Part shown: one piece after another, positions 54,422-64,000 of the stretch | Layout: every line of letters begins with the position of its first letter | How positions within the stretch are numbered: position 1 is the stretch's first letter | Assembly: GCA_933207985.1 (NCBI GenBank) | Contig: OW240918.1 | Span: 113,248,999 to 113,312,998 of the forward strand | DNA: 64,000 nucleotides | Direction: 5' to 3' | From: Pelobates cultripes | Lineage: Eukaryota > Chordata > Amphibia > Anura > Pelobatidae | Made by a program: the position numbers and the translations under genes | Notes under the pieces: generated by a model | What the model saw: the letters and a program-made list of their open reading frames with translations, nothing else | Databases searched by the model: none | What the model was told of the DNA's origin: nothing

Positions 54422-56554
54422 TGAAATATGTCCACATTATTACAATATGATAAAACCAAATATTGAAATATAAATATTGGTGATTAATTATACCTGATTT
54501 CTGACCACCACAGGAGCTTTGATCCTGGCCCTGCCCACCACTGCCACCTGAATGGAGAAAATAGATAACAAAACAATTGTTGATATCTGCTCGTTAAGAG
54601 AGTGCTTGGTGAGTTTGCTATTTACTAAACAATCCAATTAAATCTCAGTCATTTCAGAGCATTTAGCCATTGCTGTATATCATTTGTTTTTTTTACTCGG
54701 GTGTACTTGACCCTTTTTGAGAAAACGTTCTCACATTATGTATTTTTGGCTTCATATGCTTGTTTTGAAATAGATACAATGTATTATTTTCTATGTTAAA
54801 ATACAATTAATCATGCTTTTACCTGATTTTTGACCACCATAGCCTGAAACTTGACCCTGCCCATCGTTACCCCCTAAAGAGAGATATAATATATAGTCAC
54901 TATATATCAATATTAATACTAAAAAACAAAAACAGAAATGGCAAACTAAAGTGTCTGTTGGTCTACTTACGGTCCTAAGCTTTGCCAAATTTAGGGACGG
55001 AATGATAAGCATTAGCTAACGATTCTAAAATTTTCTAAGCATTCTAATCATCATTAAGGCCAATGGATCATATCTAGGAAACCTTAGTTAATGCATGTAG
55101 CATCATACTAGTTATCAGAGCAGGATTAACCATAACATGACCTTAAGTGACAGCCTAGCCCACAAGATTTACACTGAGGCCTCACAACCATGAATTTGCT
55201 TGGCTCAATTAACCACCCCTATGTGAAAAATAAATGTGGGGCCTCAAACCGGTGATCTGCCTAGGACTCCTTGGTCCCTTAATTCTTGTCTGCTTGCTAT
55301 GAGTGTTGTAAGGCACTCCAGTATGTTGTAACTTCACAACAGGCCAAGTTGTCCTTTGCAATAAAATGTAAATTCTTGCATGTTTTAATATCTGGCTAAC
55401 TCAGAAACTTGAGAAGAACCTTTAAATATGGTTTTCACTTCAAAGTATGTCTGAATCCATTGAGTACTCTCTTAACTTGACAGTTTATTTCACTATTAGA
55501 TTACAATTATTATTTTGTAACTTTATTTCAGTATAATTATTCACATATTTTACCTGATTTTTGGCCACCACAGGAGCTTTGATCTTGGCACTGTCCTCCT
55601 TTGCCTCCTTTAATTAAAGAGAGACAAAAATTATATATATATTTATTTTTTGCATTTTGGTATATTTTTATAAGCATGTTTTTGTTAATACTGAAATCCA
55701 TGTATCCATTTACCTGATTCTCGTCCACCATATGAGCTTTGATCTTGACACTGCTGTCCACCAGCACCACCTGAATCAAGGAAAACATACATCTGTTTTA
55801 GTGGGAGTGTTTCGTATGTATCACATCACACACTTTACTTTGCTGATTATATTCATTTGTATGTTTCTGATGTAGCCCATAAAAAGAGGTTACCAGCAGA
55901 CAGTGCCCAAGTTTTAAAGGTAATTATATAAAAACTATTTCCATAAAATGCACATTAAACTCACGTTATTTAAATCACAGTTTGAAAGAAAAACAGTCAA
56001 TACTCAAATGATTCACATCAATGTTTAATATTTGTAACTTGTTCAGTTACCTGATTTTGGACCTCCAGTGGAACTCTGATCCTGGCATTGCTGTCCACCA
56101 CTACCTACTGAAGCAAAGAAAACGAGACTAAATATTAAGCCAAATAATTAATCTCCTTCTGATTGATATATGAAGCATAAAATGCATTGTGAAAACAATA
56201 ACTGATTTTCTATATTTCTTCTGCCATATCTGCAGCAATGGAGTTTGCTAATTTACTGTTAAATCAATAAATTAATTATATATAAACAAATGATATATCC
56301 TCCTTTCTATTGTCTGCATATTATAATGTTTATCTGATAAGGACTTATCAAAACCAAGTATTGAAAACTGGTTGCATGGATTGTAAACTGTAGCTCTATA
56401 TATTATATATACAAGGATTTGCAAAATGCATATACTTACAGCCATGGTGTCCTTGCTGGCCTTGTTCCCCATGATGACCATGTTGGCCTCCATGATGACC
56501 ATATTGGCCTTGCTGGCTGTCTTGTCCCTGTTGACCACTTTTAGACCCAGACAT
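53364..56554 (-). CDS. Gly/Gln/Ser/Cys-rich repeat protein, 8 exons (unknown family)
   Basis: Minus-strand gene; exons 56554-56440, 56104-56051, 55770-55714, 55607-55554, 54873-54823, 54547-54494, 53982-53926 and 53404-53364. All have GT-AG borders and all introns are phase 1, giving an open frame of 483 nt (160 residues). Exon 1 encodes MSGSKSGQQGQ followed by a Gly/Gln/His-rich stretch. Exons 2-7 are 51-57 nt, each encoding one repeat of the form GG-x-GQ-x-QDQSS-x-GG-x-KS, usually with one or two Cys. The last exon ends GPGGKK. No signal peptide, membrane segment or known domain is visible. Intracellular structural protein, possibly cross-linked through Gln, Lys and Cys, is an inference. 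Related to the divergent gene at 60665. I do not recognise a named family. Confidence 0.75.
53475..53514. repeat. (AAT)n microsatellite
   Basis: About 12 AAT units in the last intron of the minus-strand gene. Confidence 0.9.
53926..53982 (-). CDS. minus-strand Gly/Gln-rich gene, exon 7
   Basis: 57 nt, GDSGKQCGDVGSCGGNKS, acceptor CTACGTCAG, donor GTAAAC. The most diverged repeat, with two Cys. Confidence 0.72.
54117..54420. repeat. inverted-repeat element flanked by AT microsatellites
   Basis: ATCAAAAAATATATCCAGGG (54141) pairs with CCCTGGATATATTTTTTGAT (to 54302). The inside has GCAGGGGTCGAAACGTTGG and an AATAAA. (AT)n runs lie on both sides. It sits in intron 6 of the minus-strand gene. 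Confidence 0.75.
54494..54547 (-). CDS. minus-strand Gly/Gln-rich gene, exon 6
   Basis: 54 nt, GSGGQGQDQSSCGGQKS, acceptor TCTCCATTCAG, donor GTATAA. Confidence 0.78.
54823..54873 (-). CDS. minus-strand Gly/Gln-rich gene, exon 5
   Basis: 51 nt, GNDGQGQVSGYGGQKS, no Cys, acceptor TCTCTCTTTAG, donor GTAAAA. Confidence 0.75.
55554..55607 (-). CDS. minus-strand Gly/Gln-rich gene, exon 4
   Basis: 54 nt, GKGGQCQDQSSCGGQKS, acceptor AATTAAAG after a CT-rich tract, donor GTAAAA. Confidence 0.78.
55714..55770 (-). CDS. minus-strand Gly/Gln-rich gene, exon 3
   Basis: 57 nt, GAGGQQCQDQSSYGGRES, acceptor TTGATTCAG, donor GTAAAT. Confidence 0.78.
56051..56104 (-). CDS. minus-strand Gly/Gln-rich gene, exon 2
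   Basis: 54 nt, GGQQCQDQSSTGGPKS, donor GTAACT. The acceptor is a CAGTAG tandem (NAGNAG), so a one-codon alternative is possible. Confidence 0.75.
56440..56554 (-). CDS. minus-strand Gly/Gln-rich gene, exon 1
   Basis: 115 nt from ATG to donor GTAAGTA, phase 1. His-rich (QYGHHGGQHGHHGEQG). Most similar to exon 1 of the plus-strand gene. Confidence 0.8.
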
Positions 56555-56624
56555 GATGTTCTCTTTAGTTTGATGAAGTCTACTTCATAAATAAAATACA
56601 CTGGAGAGATGTTCCGTGTGACTG

Positions 56625-56658
56625 CTCTAGATGAAGACGTTTTATTTTATTTTATATA
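56625..56658 (-). promoter_or_regulatory. core promoter of the minus-strand Gly/Gln-rich gene
   Basis: On the minus strand TATATAAA (56658-56651) is followed by CTTCATCTAGAG (56636-56625), about 70 bases before the start codon. The same 12-mer follows the TATA box of the divergent gene at 60609-60620. Confidence 0.7.
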
Positions 56659-57913
56659 CTCATGGTTGCATAATGATGATGTTCCATTGGCTACATTATG
56701 TTAATCTCTCCATATTTAATGGCAATCTAAATGTATATAATTTAGTAGAATATCTTTGGTTTGATATTAATTGAAATTGGAAGACTCTACATTTAACACC
56801 GGGTGTGCCCCTTGAAGCTATACTTATGCATCATAAAAACCATAGTTTATATGACTCATCAATAAATAGTGCTCCCGTTTTACCTTATCCCTTTTATGGC
56901 CTATTTTATTAAGAATAATTTAGAATATTGAACTCATCCACAACCAGAAGAACTGCATGTGATTTTACAATAACTTGTAACAAGCTTCATATTCAATGTT
57001 TACATTTATTATCAGAAAATTTTAATAAAAGATTTTTATTAACTATAGCATAAATAATTATACAATAGGTGACAAAATGGTACAATAAAATTAAAAAAAA
57101 ATTATTTTATTTTTAAAATCTATAGATTGATGATCATAATTAGAGCTCCTTGAATGCCAATATCCTTGCTTAAAACAAATGTTGCATATAACATTTAAAT
57201 AACAGTCCATGCTTGTGTATAAGGTATGTCTGAATTTGACAAATCAATGTAAACACAAGCAATTATGAGTATGTCTATTGCCTGTTTAGATGCATTATGT
57301 GCGTCTGTATGTGGTCTTAGTATGTATGAATTCTAGGTTACTTTTGAGTGTGCAAAGTTTATGTTTGAATGTGTTATAGTTTAATGTACTGCGTTTATAT
57401 AAATGCAGGGGAGAATTTATGTGCAGTGTTGGTGTGTGGGAATTTGCAAAGGTAAAATAGTATTTGTGTGTATGATCAATATATGTAAATTAAGTGGTTA
57501 TTTGTTAGTAGTGTCAGTGAATGTGAATGTGGTTTTCTGCTAATCAGCAGCACAGGTGTGTGAATGGAAGGATTAATTTTTATGGAGAATCTGTCTCACT
57601 GAGTGTCAGTTTTGACCCTTAAGACTTGCAGAGGAGCGCATAAAATTGGGCACGTAGTGTAGGACTAGTCTTGGTCCTATTATCTCTGCTATTTAATTTA
57701 TCTATTTTTTCCATCACTTGTATTCCTGATCACATAGACCATCCAGCTGGTGCTTCTGCCCCGTACCCCAATAACTGGGTTTCTGGGTCACATCCTAACA
57801 ACTTGCTTCTACTACATAACTTCAACACGTGCTTCTGTTATAATCAAATGTCATAATTGAAAAAATATTGCCAGTGGTAACAGAACAAAAATACTGTAAT
57901 TGTTTCCCTATGG
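56659..57913. other. shared intergenic region, left part
   Basis: AT-rich sequence between the two divergent Gly/Gln-rich genes. No exon, and no repeat that I recognise. Confidence 0.4.
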
Positions 57914-58049
57914 CAGTGATGGCTAACCTTGGCTCTATAAATTGTTTCTTGACTACATTTCATGATGCTCAGCTAGTTTTTAGACTCTAAAAGCTTCATG
58001 AGAAATGTAGTCCAGAAACAATTTATGGTGTCAAGGTTAGCCATCACTG
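57914..58049. mobile_element. hAT-type MITE, 136 bp
   Basis: CAGTGATGGCTAACCTTGG at the left pairs with TCAAGGTTAGCCATCACTG at the right. Flanking 8-mers CCCTATGG and CCCTAGGG differ at one base, a slightly decayed 8-bp duplication. Confidence 0.88.
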
Positions 58050-58604
58050 CCCTAGGGGAAAGGATTAACTTGCAAATTTCAACTATAGATAGTAAACATA
58101 CATCATTCAAGTTTGAAGTTCTATAGCTGGGCACATGTAGAACGTAAGCTATTGGTGAAATAGCTAATTGTCTTCTCAGATAACTCCATAATTCCTTCAA
58201 TCAAGAGAAAGGGTTTGATTGATTATGGCTTGTATCAATTGGTGCATTTAAACTCTTTAGGATATTTTTTTTCTTATCTATGCTGTTCTTTATCATTGTC
58301 ATATTCGAAAAGAAACTAAAAGTCTCTAAAGCTTTTTTTTTTCGTACTGAACTCGATGCAGAAATCTCAGTGGAAATTTGGTGGATTTCCTTTTTATACG
58401 CATGCAGTTTATTATAACTTTCTCCTCTGATCCATGGGGGATGGGAAATCAGATCATAATAGAAAATATGTTTCTTTGCACATGGGAGGCACATGCAAAT
58501 AGATATGGCCATCTGAATGCATGTGGCATTACCTGGTTTTATGAAAATACTATTCAAATATATACAGGGTCCGTACAAACCATTAGGTTCTAACCTGCTC
58601 ATTA
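58050..58604. other. no gene seen
   Basis: A 133-codon minus-strand frame (58201-58602) has no recognisable domain and unremarkable composition. I do not call it a gene. Confidence 0.4.
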
Positions 58605-58738
58605 GTAGGACTGTACAAGAGATGGGAGGTCATCCATTGAGACTGGAAGAAAGGCATTTTCGCAAACAGCAGAGGGGAAAAGTACAGTAAGGACAATAAA
58701 GACGTGGACTCATCTTCCTAAAGAGTTTGTCTTACCAA

Positions 58739-58806
<68 letters not shown>

Positions 58807-59025
58807 ATGAAATATTCAAGACTATGATTAACATGAATGTTGGTTGTCAATATGGAGTCAAGAAAGATTTGTTTTTCCCATTTTGAGGCAAAATTGGTCA
58901 TGGCTTTAAATTGTTTATGTGTTTTTCTTTCTTTAAGATCAAAAGGACAAAAAGATGTGTTTTAAAGGTTGAACTCAGTAGCATTGAGTCTTTTCCAACC
59001 TAGATTACTATGTAAATATTGTTCA
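58605..59025. repeat. dispersed repeat with (AT)n-(T)n insertion
   Basis: GAGGTCATCCATTGAGACTGGAAGAAAGG at the start and GGTTGAACTCAGTAGCATTGAGTCTTTTCCAACCTAGATTACTATGTAA at the end are parts of a repeat common in anuran DNA. An AT microsatellite and T-run (58742-58806) lie inside. Family unassigned. Confidence 0.55.
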
Positions 59026-60593
59026 ATCATAATGTTTATATTTCCTCAGAAAGTTTATTACATGCACCATTTTTCTCTAACATCAGTAGTTTTTAATAAA
59101 TAGTCCAGCTCTGTTTATTGTTGGTTTCTAGGTGCCTCTGCAAGCATACCAGCAAAACAAGGTTAAGACATGATTGTTAATTTGTGCTAAGACCTTAATT
59201 ACAGAGCCCCACTGGGACCCAAAGGACGGGCTGGCCCTGGCTACAATAACTAACCTTACCCAGGACAATAAATCTTTGAATGCATTTCTAAACATACACT
59301 TATAGCCAAATTATCTGGCTTATTAATTACACAATCCCTGTTCTATATTTATCTAATATTGGGTTTCGGTCTAAGAACTCCCGCTTTACAAGAGTCTAGC
59401 AATATATATATTATTGGAACTCAGCAACATAATATCAAATAATCTACAGCAGGACTTCCAAAGCCATTTCTCAAGTACCTCCTACCAGGCCAGGATTTAT
59501 GGATTAACCTGTTGTGTTTAAAGTGTGTTTTCTTTCTTTCTAAAACCACCTTAGACACAACTAGGTAATCCCTAAATCCTGGACTGTTAGATGGTACTGA
59601 TCTACAGTGTTGGTTATAATGAAATCAGTGTAATTAAACCAATCCAAAATGCAACTTACAATACAATAATCTCCAACACTATACATACACTTATAACATA
59701 TCTATACTTCCTATTTACAAATATAACTTATGTATGATCATATATAACTAACTTTCTTTGAGATCTCCCGGGAGGGTGATGGTACTTCCCTTCCATCCTT
59801 CTTTCTCCTCTCCTTCTAACAGACCCAAAAGGCTCCCTAGATATAATACTGACTTCCATTTGATTACATGGTAGGTGTGTTTGCTATATTTCTCCTGGCC
59901 TGTGGCTACACAAGACACACATATCATTTTCCTGGGGTCTTTCTCATGTGTGCATGAATACAGTTACAAATGGTTGTCCTGGTATGACACATTCCATTGT
60001 ACCTCAGGTGGTATGGACCTTCTATCTTGATTACAAAGTCTCCAGGTCAATTCTTTTGTTTATAACTATCCTAATCCCAAAACCTGTTCTAATACCTGTT
60101 TCCTACATATACACACCCTCACACATTCTGTTTTAATATTGATTTCCATTGATAAAACATAAAGCCAAGAGTTTATAAAAAATAAAAATTAACCTTTCCG
60201 TAGTGCAACACTTAAATGAATTAAAATTATTTTATATATGTTTTAAGATTTTTGCACCAACAGATTTGCCAGAATGTTTACATTTTTTTCCCATTATCAT
60301 TATAGAATATAAAATGCTTACTCAAAAACACTCATAATAAGCTAGCTCATCATATTTGACGATATACCAGATCATCATATTTTATGATATTATGGGCTAT
60401 TAAATGGTGGTTAAAATAACTTCTTTGAAGGTAATAATTAAACATTATTTTTTTTCCTATGTATGACCCTTTACAATTCTGGTTGCTCATTTAATGATCC
60501 ACAGTGGTAAAATGAAACAATCCAAGACGCTGATGAATCTGAGTGAATCCAACCAATTTAATAATATACCAATTTGACAATTACTCCTCTGAA
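59026..60593. other. shared intergenic region, right part
   Basis: About 1.6 kb upstream of the plus-strand gene, AT-rich, no recognisable exon or element. Regulatory sequence for the divergent pair would be expected here or at 56659-57913. Confidence 0.4.
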
Positions 60594-60620
60594 CTATAAA
60601 AGGAGCTCCTTCATCTAGAG
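60594..60620 (+). promoter_or_regulatory. core promoter of the plus-strand Gly/Gln/His-rich gene
   Basis: CTATAAAAGG (TATA at 60595-60600) followed by CTTCATCTAGAG (60609-60620), 45 bases before the start codon. The 12-mer is identical to that in the divergent gene's promoter. Confidence 0.75.
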
Positions 60621-60664
60621 TATATATCCTTTTTGAAGCAGTCCTCACAAAACTATATACTATC

Positions 60665-61732
60665 ATGTCAGGAGTTAAAGGAGGTCATGGGGGGAAGAGC
60701 CAACAAGGACAACTGGGATACCATGGAGGTGCTGGACAGGAGAGCCAACAAGGTCACCATGGAGGTGATGGCCAGCAGAGCCAATCAGGTAACCATGGAG
60801 ATGCTGGCCAGCAGAGCCAACTAGGTCACCATGAAGATGCTGGTCAGTGCCAATCAGGACACCATGGAGGTGCTGGACAGCAGAGCCAGCAAGGTCACCA
60901 TGGAGGTGCAGGCCAACAGACCCAACAAGGTCACCATGGAAGTGCTGGTCAGAGCCAATCAGGACACCATGGGGGTGCTGGCCAACAGAGTCACCATGGA
61001 GGACCTGGCCAACAGAGTCAACAGGGTCACCATGGATGTGCTGTCCAACAGAGCCAGCATGGTCACCATGGAGGTGCTGGCCAACAGAGCCAACAAGGTC
61101 ACCATGGAGGAGCTGGCCAACAGAGTCATCAAGTTCACCATGGAGGTACTGGCCAACATAGCCAACAAGGTCATGATGGTGGTGCTGAAACGCAAAGCCA
61201 ACAAAGTCACCATGGAGGTGCTGACCAACAGAGCCATCAAGGTCACCATGGAGGTGCTGGTCAACAGAGTCATCAAGGTCACCATGGAGGTAATGGCCAA
61301 AAAGGTCATGATGGTGGTGCTGTAAAGCAAAGCCAACAGAGTCACCATGGTAGTGCTGGCCAACAGAGTCAATCAGGACACCATGGAGGTGCTGGCCAAC
61401 AGAGCCAACAAGGTAACCAAGGAGGTGCTGCTCAGCAGAGCCAACAAGGTCACCAAGGAGGTGTTAGCCAACAGAGTCATCAAGGTCACCATGGAGATGC
61501 TGGCCAACAGAGCCAACAAGGTCATGATGGTGGTTCTGGAAAGCAAAGCCAACAGAGTCACTATGGAGATGCTGGCCAGCAGAGCCAATCAGGACACCAT
61601 GGAGGTGCTGGCCAACAGAGCCAACAAGGTCACCATGGAGGAGATGGCCAACAAGGACAACAAGGACAGCATGAAAGTTATGGTCACCAGAGCTTAACTC
61701 TATGCAATGACCCCTGTGAAGAATTTATGGTG
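60665..61732 (+). CDS. Gly/Gln/His/Ser-rich 12-residue repeat protein, main exon
   Basis: ATG in context ATCATGTCA opens MSGVKGGHGGKSQQGQ, then about 27 copies of a 12-residue, 36-bp repeat of the form GG-A-G-QQSQQGHH running to about residue 338. A non-repeat end follows (SLTLCNDPCEEFMV), with a perfect donor GTAAGTA at 61733. That makes 356 codons in this exon. No signal peptide or membrane segment. The frame is chosen by homology of its start with the minus-strand gene; because the unit is 36 bp, other frames and the antisense also stay open and are artefacts. If the donor is not used, the frame reads on to a stop at 61826-61828. Function unknown; the composition resembles hornerin/filaggrin-like or other structural low-complexity proteins, but there is no S100 domain. 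Confidence 0.75.
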
Positions 61733-61828
61733 GTAAGTAAAGGGTTGAATATGATGATGTGGTTATTTGAGGAGCCCTGTTCATCAGTCCTCAACTTAAG
61801 TGGCTATTACATTCTCATAATAAAATAA

Positions 61829-62574
61829 AACTGAAATAAAGTGCATGTTTAAATAGAAATTAAATGGCTATAGGTATATAATCCATTAAATAGAAAGTAT
61901 CTCATATGAGATCATGGATCAAAGTTAACTATCAGGGTTTTATTAACTAAACTAAAAGTATATACTATCACAATTAAACCAGGTCTCAAAATCTCCATTT
62001 GTCACTAGTCATTGTCAAGTGGAAATTTTGCTCTTGCAAGGAGAAATCCACCCTCAGAAGGTATACTATGACGTGCCGCGGTGTGTACCTTTTAAGGCCT
62101 GGCTAGTAACATAGGACTATAAACGTTAATCCCTGATAAAACTATATATTATATTTTTTTTAAATTCCCTTAGTAACATCTCTGGGTTTCAGGCAGACAG
62201 CTGGTTTCCTGTCTCACTCGTTCTGAACTAAAGTTGGTTTTAATGCTTCATTATGACAAGCATAGTGTGTGAATTGCATTTGCTGTGTGTTTCAATACTG
62301 CGTTACAAGAAGCATATGATTAGACTCAAGTCATCAGTAATGATGACTTAATAGGAGGCAGGTCAGATCTCCAGTGAGAAGATTCTCCTATGCTGGAATA
62401 AAGGTAAGTTAAATTACTGAAATGGGATTTTCAGTAATTATAGATATTTATTTTTAGTTTATTTTATAAATTTGAGTGTTTCTTTAATAACACTGTACTT
62501 CCTTTTTACCCAGTATTTATGCGATTGTAAATATATTGCATTATAAATATATTAAAAGACCAGCCTCATGCTCT
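61829..62574. other. intron of the plus-strand gene, left part; no sure exon
   Basis: A weak 47-nt exon candidate (62355-62401, donor GTAAGTT) is open and would change phase from 0 to 1, but it lacks a pyrimidine tract and resembles MITE-core sequence. Confidence 0.35.
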
Positions 62575-62802
62575 CCTATAGGGGATGTCCTAATGCAAGC
62601 ACGGCTATTGTTACACTTGCGCATTAGGTCTCCCCTGCCAGCTGAACCAGCGCCAATGGAATCAGGTAAGTGACAGAAGGGTTTTTTAACACATTCTACA
62701 CCATGGTAGGAGGGAATGAGGGAGCGAGGGAGGGGGGCACTATAGGGAGCTATAATGCCAGGAAAACAACTCTGTTTTCCTGTCACCACAGTTTCCATTT
62801 AA
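62575..62802. mobile_element. T2-like MITE in the intron of the plus-strand gene
   Basis: Contains the family core (CAGCGCCAATGGAATCAGGTAAGTG, GGGAGGGGGGCACTATAGGGAG, GGAAAACAACTCTGTTTTCC) also seen near 3420 and 8740. Ends are decayed. Confidence 0.65.
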
Positions 62803-63480
62803 TGGCACGTTTGCAATTCTCCTTTTTAAATCTGACATTTACAAGGATGAGACAAAGACAAGGATGAGCTATTTTGGTTTCTTAACACACTAAAGGGGGT
62901 TTATAAAGGCAGCACAGGTGCTAATCTAGGGCACAGACGTAAACGTTGACAAATATTCTCTTTATTTCCATGGTGATTGCTTCTTATTTATCAGTGGAAC
63001 TCATTAACAAAATCTTCTCATGAATGTTGTAAAAAAATAATCAGATATAACTAAATGTATAATGGACTTTACATAACATTATAAAATCAAACAAGAATGA
63101 AATGGAAGGGGCTTGTATGTTCTTACTTTCACTACTCCAAGAAGTCCCACAGGTGCTCGTTTTAAATGGCATAGATGGTATAAAAAGAGACTGGCATTTC
63201 AGGCATTCGAAATTGGGTTGGGATAGAATTGGTCACTCAGCAGTACACATGGAATACATTCACACTAGTCTTATATCTGCAGCAAAATGCTGATTTATTA
63301 TTGTAAGAGGTAAGTTCCATTCTTAAATAACAACTTATTCATTTATATTTAATTTTACCACTCGGTTTAATAGCAGCATACCAAGATCAGATACTTAAGA
63401 GTGTGTGTTTGTGTGTGTTAGTGTGTCTCTTATTTCCATACTTCCAATATGTTTATATATCTTTCTCGTCTTCTTTTTAT
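62803..63480. other. intron of the plus-strand gene, right part; no sure exon
   Basis: Possible acceptor CTGCAG (about 63279) and donor GTAAGTT (63310) enclose a stop in the two frames that matter. A short TG-rich run lies near 63400. Confidence 0.35.
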
Positions 63481-63482
63481 AG

Positions 63483-63523
63483 GTTTAACAGAAACGGTAA
63501 AAGGACAAGGATGTAAGAAGTAA
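63483..63523 (+). CDS. plus-strand Gly/Gln/His-rich gene, probable last exon
   Basis: A strong acceptor (TTTCTCGTCTTCTTTTTATAG) precedes 41 nt that, in phase 1, read LTETVKGQGCKK-stop. The length (41 nt), phase and KG-x-G-x-KK ending match the last exon of the minus-strand gene. The donor at 61733 is phase 0, so a further small exon or an alternative donor is needed to join in frame. Confidence 0.6.
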
Positions 63524-63593
63524 CGTCAAAAGTATCACTGGTGTACTCTACAAATAATCACTTCATTCTGCATTTGTGGACTCATGAAAATCA

Positions 63594-63599
63594 AATAAA
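63594..63599 (+). terminator. polyadenylation signal of the plus-strand gene
   Basis: AATAAA 71 bases after the stop of the last exon, nearly the same spacing (76) as in the minus-strand gene. Confidence 0.75.
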
Positions 63600-64000
63600 C
63601 TTCTATGGCATATTAATATTCTTTTTTTTCCTTATATTTCATAATTTAATCAATTTAGGAAAATAATTATTGTCTATTTGTGAGTGTTATTTGTGAGTCA
63701 AGGGCACATGGTATTCAGATTTTGCAAAACGCGTTAGAAAACCAAATTGTAGGGTTGTGTTAGGATGAGTGGGACTGACGTGTATCTATGGGGATTCTGG
63801 GCTTAATGGTGGTGGTTGCCTACATGTACTTCTAAAATTTTGCAAATCTAAGGTGAAATAAAATATTTCATAATATATTTAGATGAAAATGTTTTCTGAT
63901 ACATTTCAGTTCTTTAGCAGTTGTATAAAATATCACTATTTTATTTTGTCTTGGAGTTTTATTAACTCACAGTATTGTCAACATCACATTCCTTTAGAAT
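63600..64000. other. no gene seen
   Basis: AT-rich 3' flank of the plus-strand gene. No recognised feature. Confidence 0.35.

Noticed and set aside
53364..56554. Collagen-like gene (54-nt exons, Gly-rich)
   Set aside because: No Gly-X-Y periodicity, little Pro, exon borders in phase 1 rather than whole triplets starting with Gly.
58201..58602. 133-codon minus-strand frame between the divergent genes
   Set aside because: No homology that I recognise, no promoter or repeat signature, ordinary chance length in AT-rich DNA.
60831..61697. Long alternative-frame and antisense reading frames (up to 164 codons) across the 36-bp repeat
   Set aside because: A repeat unit divisible by three keeps every frame open. 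Only the frame starting at 60665 shares its start with the neighbouring gene.
62355..62401. Candidate phase 0-to-1 exon that would join the two exons of the plus-strand gene
   Set aside because: The acceptor lacks a pyrimidine tract, and the segment resembles the GGTAAGT cores of local MITEs. Kept only as a possibility.

Overview
The window is a nuclear piece of a vertebrate genome, almost certainly from a frog or toad. Split genes with consensus splice sites sit in a large excess of transposon remnants. Palindromic TTAA-flanked MITEs beginning TTAAAGGG(A)CACTATAG, close to the T2 MITEs described in Xenopus, are everywhere. A human-like gene order also appears: the first exon of ABCC1 points left (5522-5563, minus) and CEP20/FOPNL points right (22358-35060, plus). 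In human these two genes are head-to-head neighbours.

Layout. 1-3300: 3' part of a gammaretrovirus-like endogenous retrovirus, with a frameshifted integrase end, an uninterrupted env, a polypurine tract and the 3' LTR. 5400-5850: ABCC1 exon 1 and its CpG/CCAAT/CRE promoter. Directly upstream of that promoter lies a minisatellite of about 1.8 kb (5806-8380), split by a 740-bp solo LTR with a clean 6-bp target duplication. 8.4-22 kb: transposon graveyard, holding a minus-strand Ty3/gypsy chromovirus pol relic, a hAT-type element with an 8-bp duplication, a Tc1/mariner relic, MITEs and minisatellites. 22.3-35.3 kb: CEP20, five coding exons, with introns full of nested MITEs and two solo LTRs. 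35.5-52.7 kb: a second graveyard, with a 1.9-kb retroposon carrying 12-bp duplications, two close L2-like LINE copies (one inserted in a Tc1 relic), a tRNA-derived SINE sharing the L2 tail, more hAT copies and a 100-base assembly gap.

53.2-63.6 kb holds the most interesting part: two divergently transcribed genes for Gly/Gln/His/Ser-rich low-complexity proteins that I cannot assign to a named family. The minus-strand gene (53364-56554) is a ladder of six 51-57-nt phase-1 exons, each encoding one Gly-Gln repeat, most with one or two Cys. The plus-strand gene (60665 onward) packs about 27 copies of a 12-residue Q/S/G/H repeat into one long exon. Both begin MSG(S/V)K, both have a TATA box followed by the same 12-nt motif CTTCATCTAGAG, and both have a tiny last exon ending in Lys-Lys-stop. 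They look like paralogues that diverged in architecture. Neither has a signal peptide. The composition (Gln plus Lys, Cys, Gly) would suit a cross-linked structural protein such as a cornified-envelope or keratin-associated component, but this is inference. In human, MYH11 follows CEP20 directly, so the pair may be a lineage-specific insertion at this locus.
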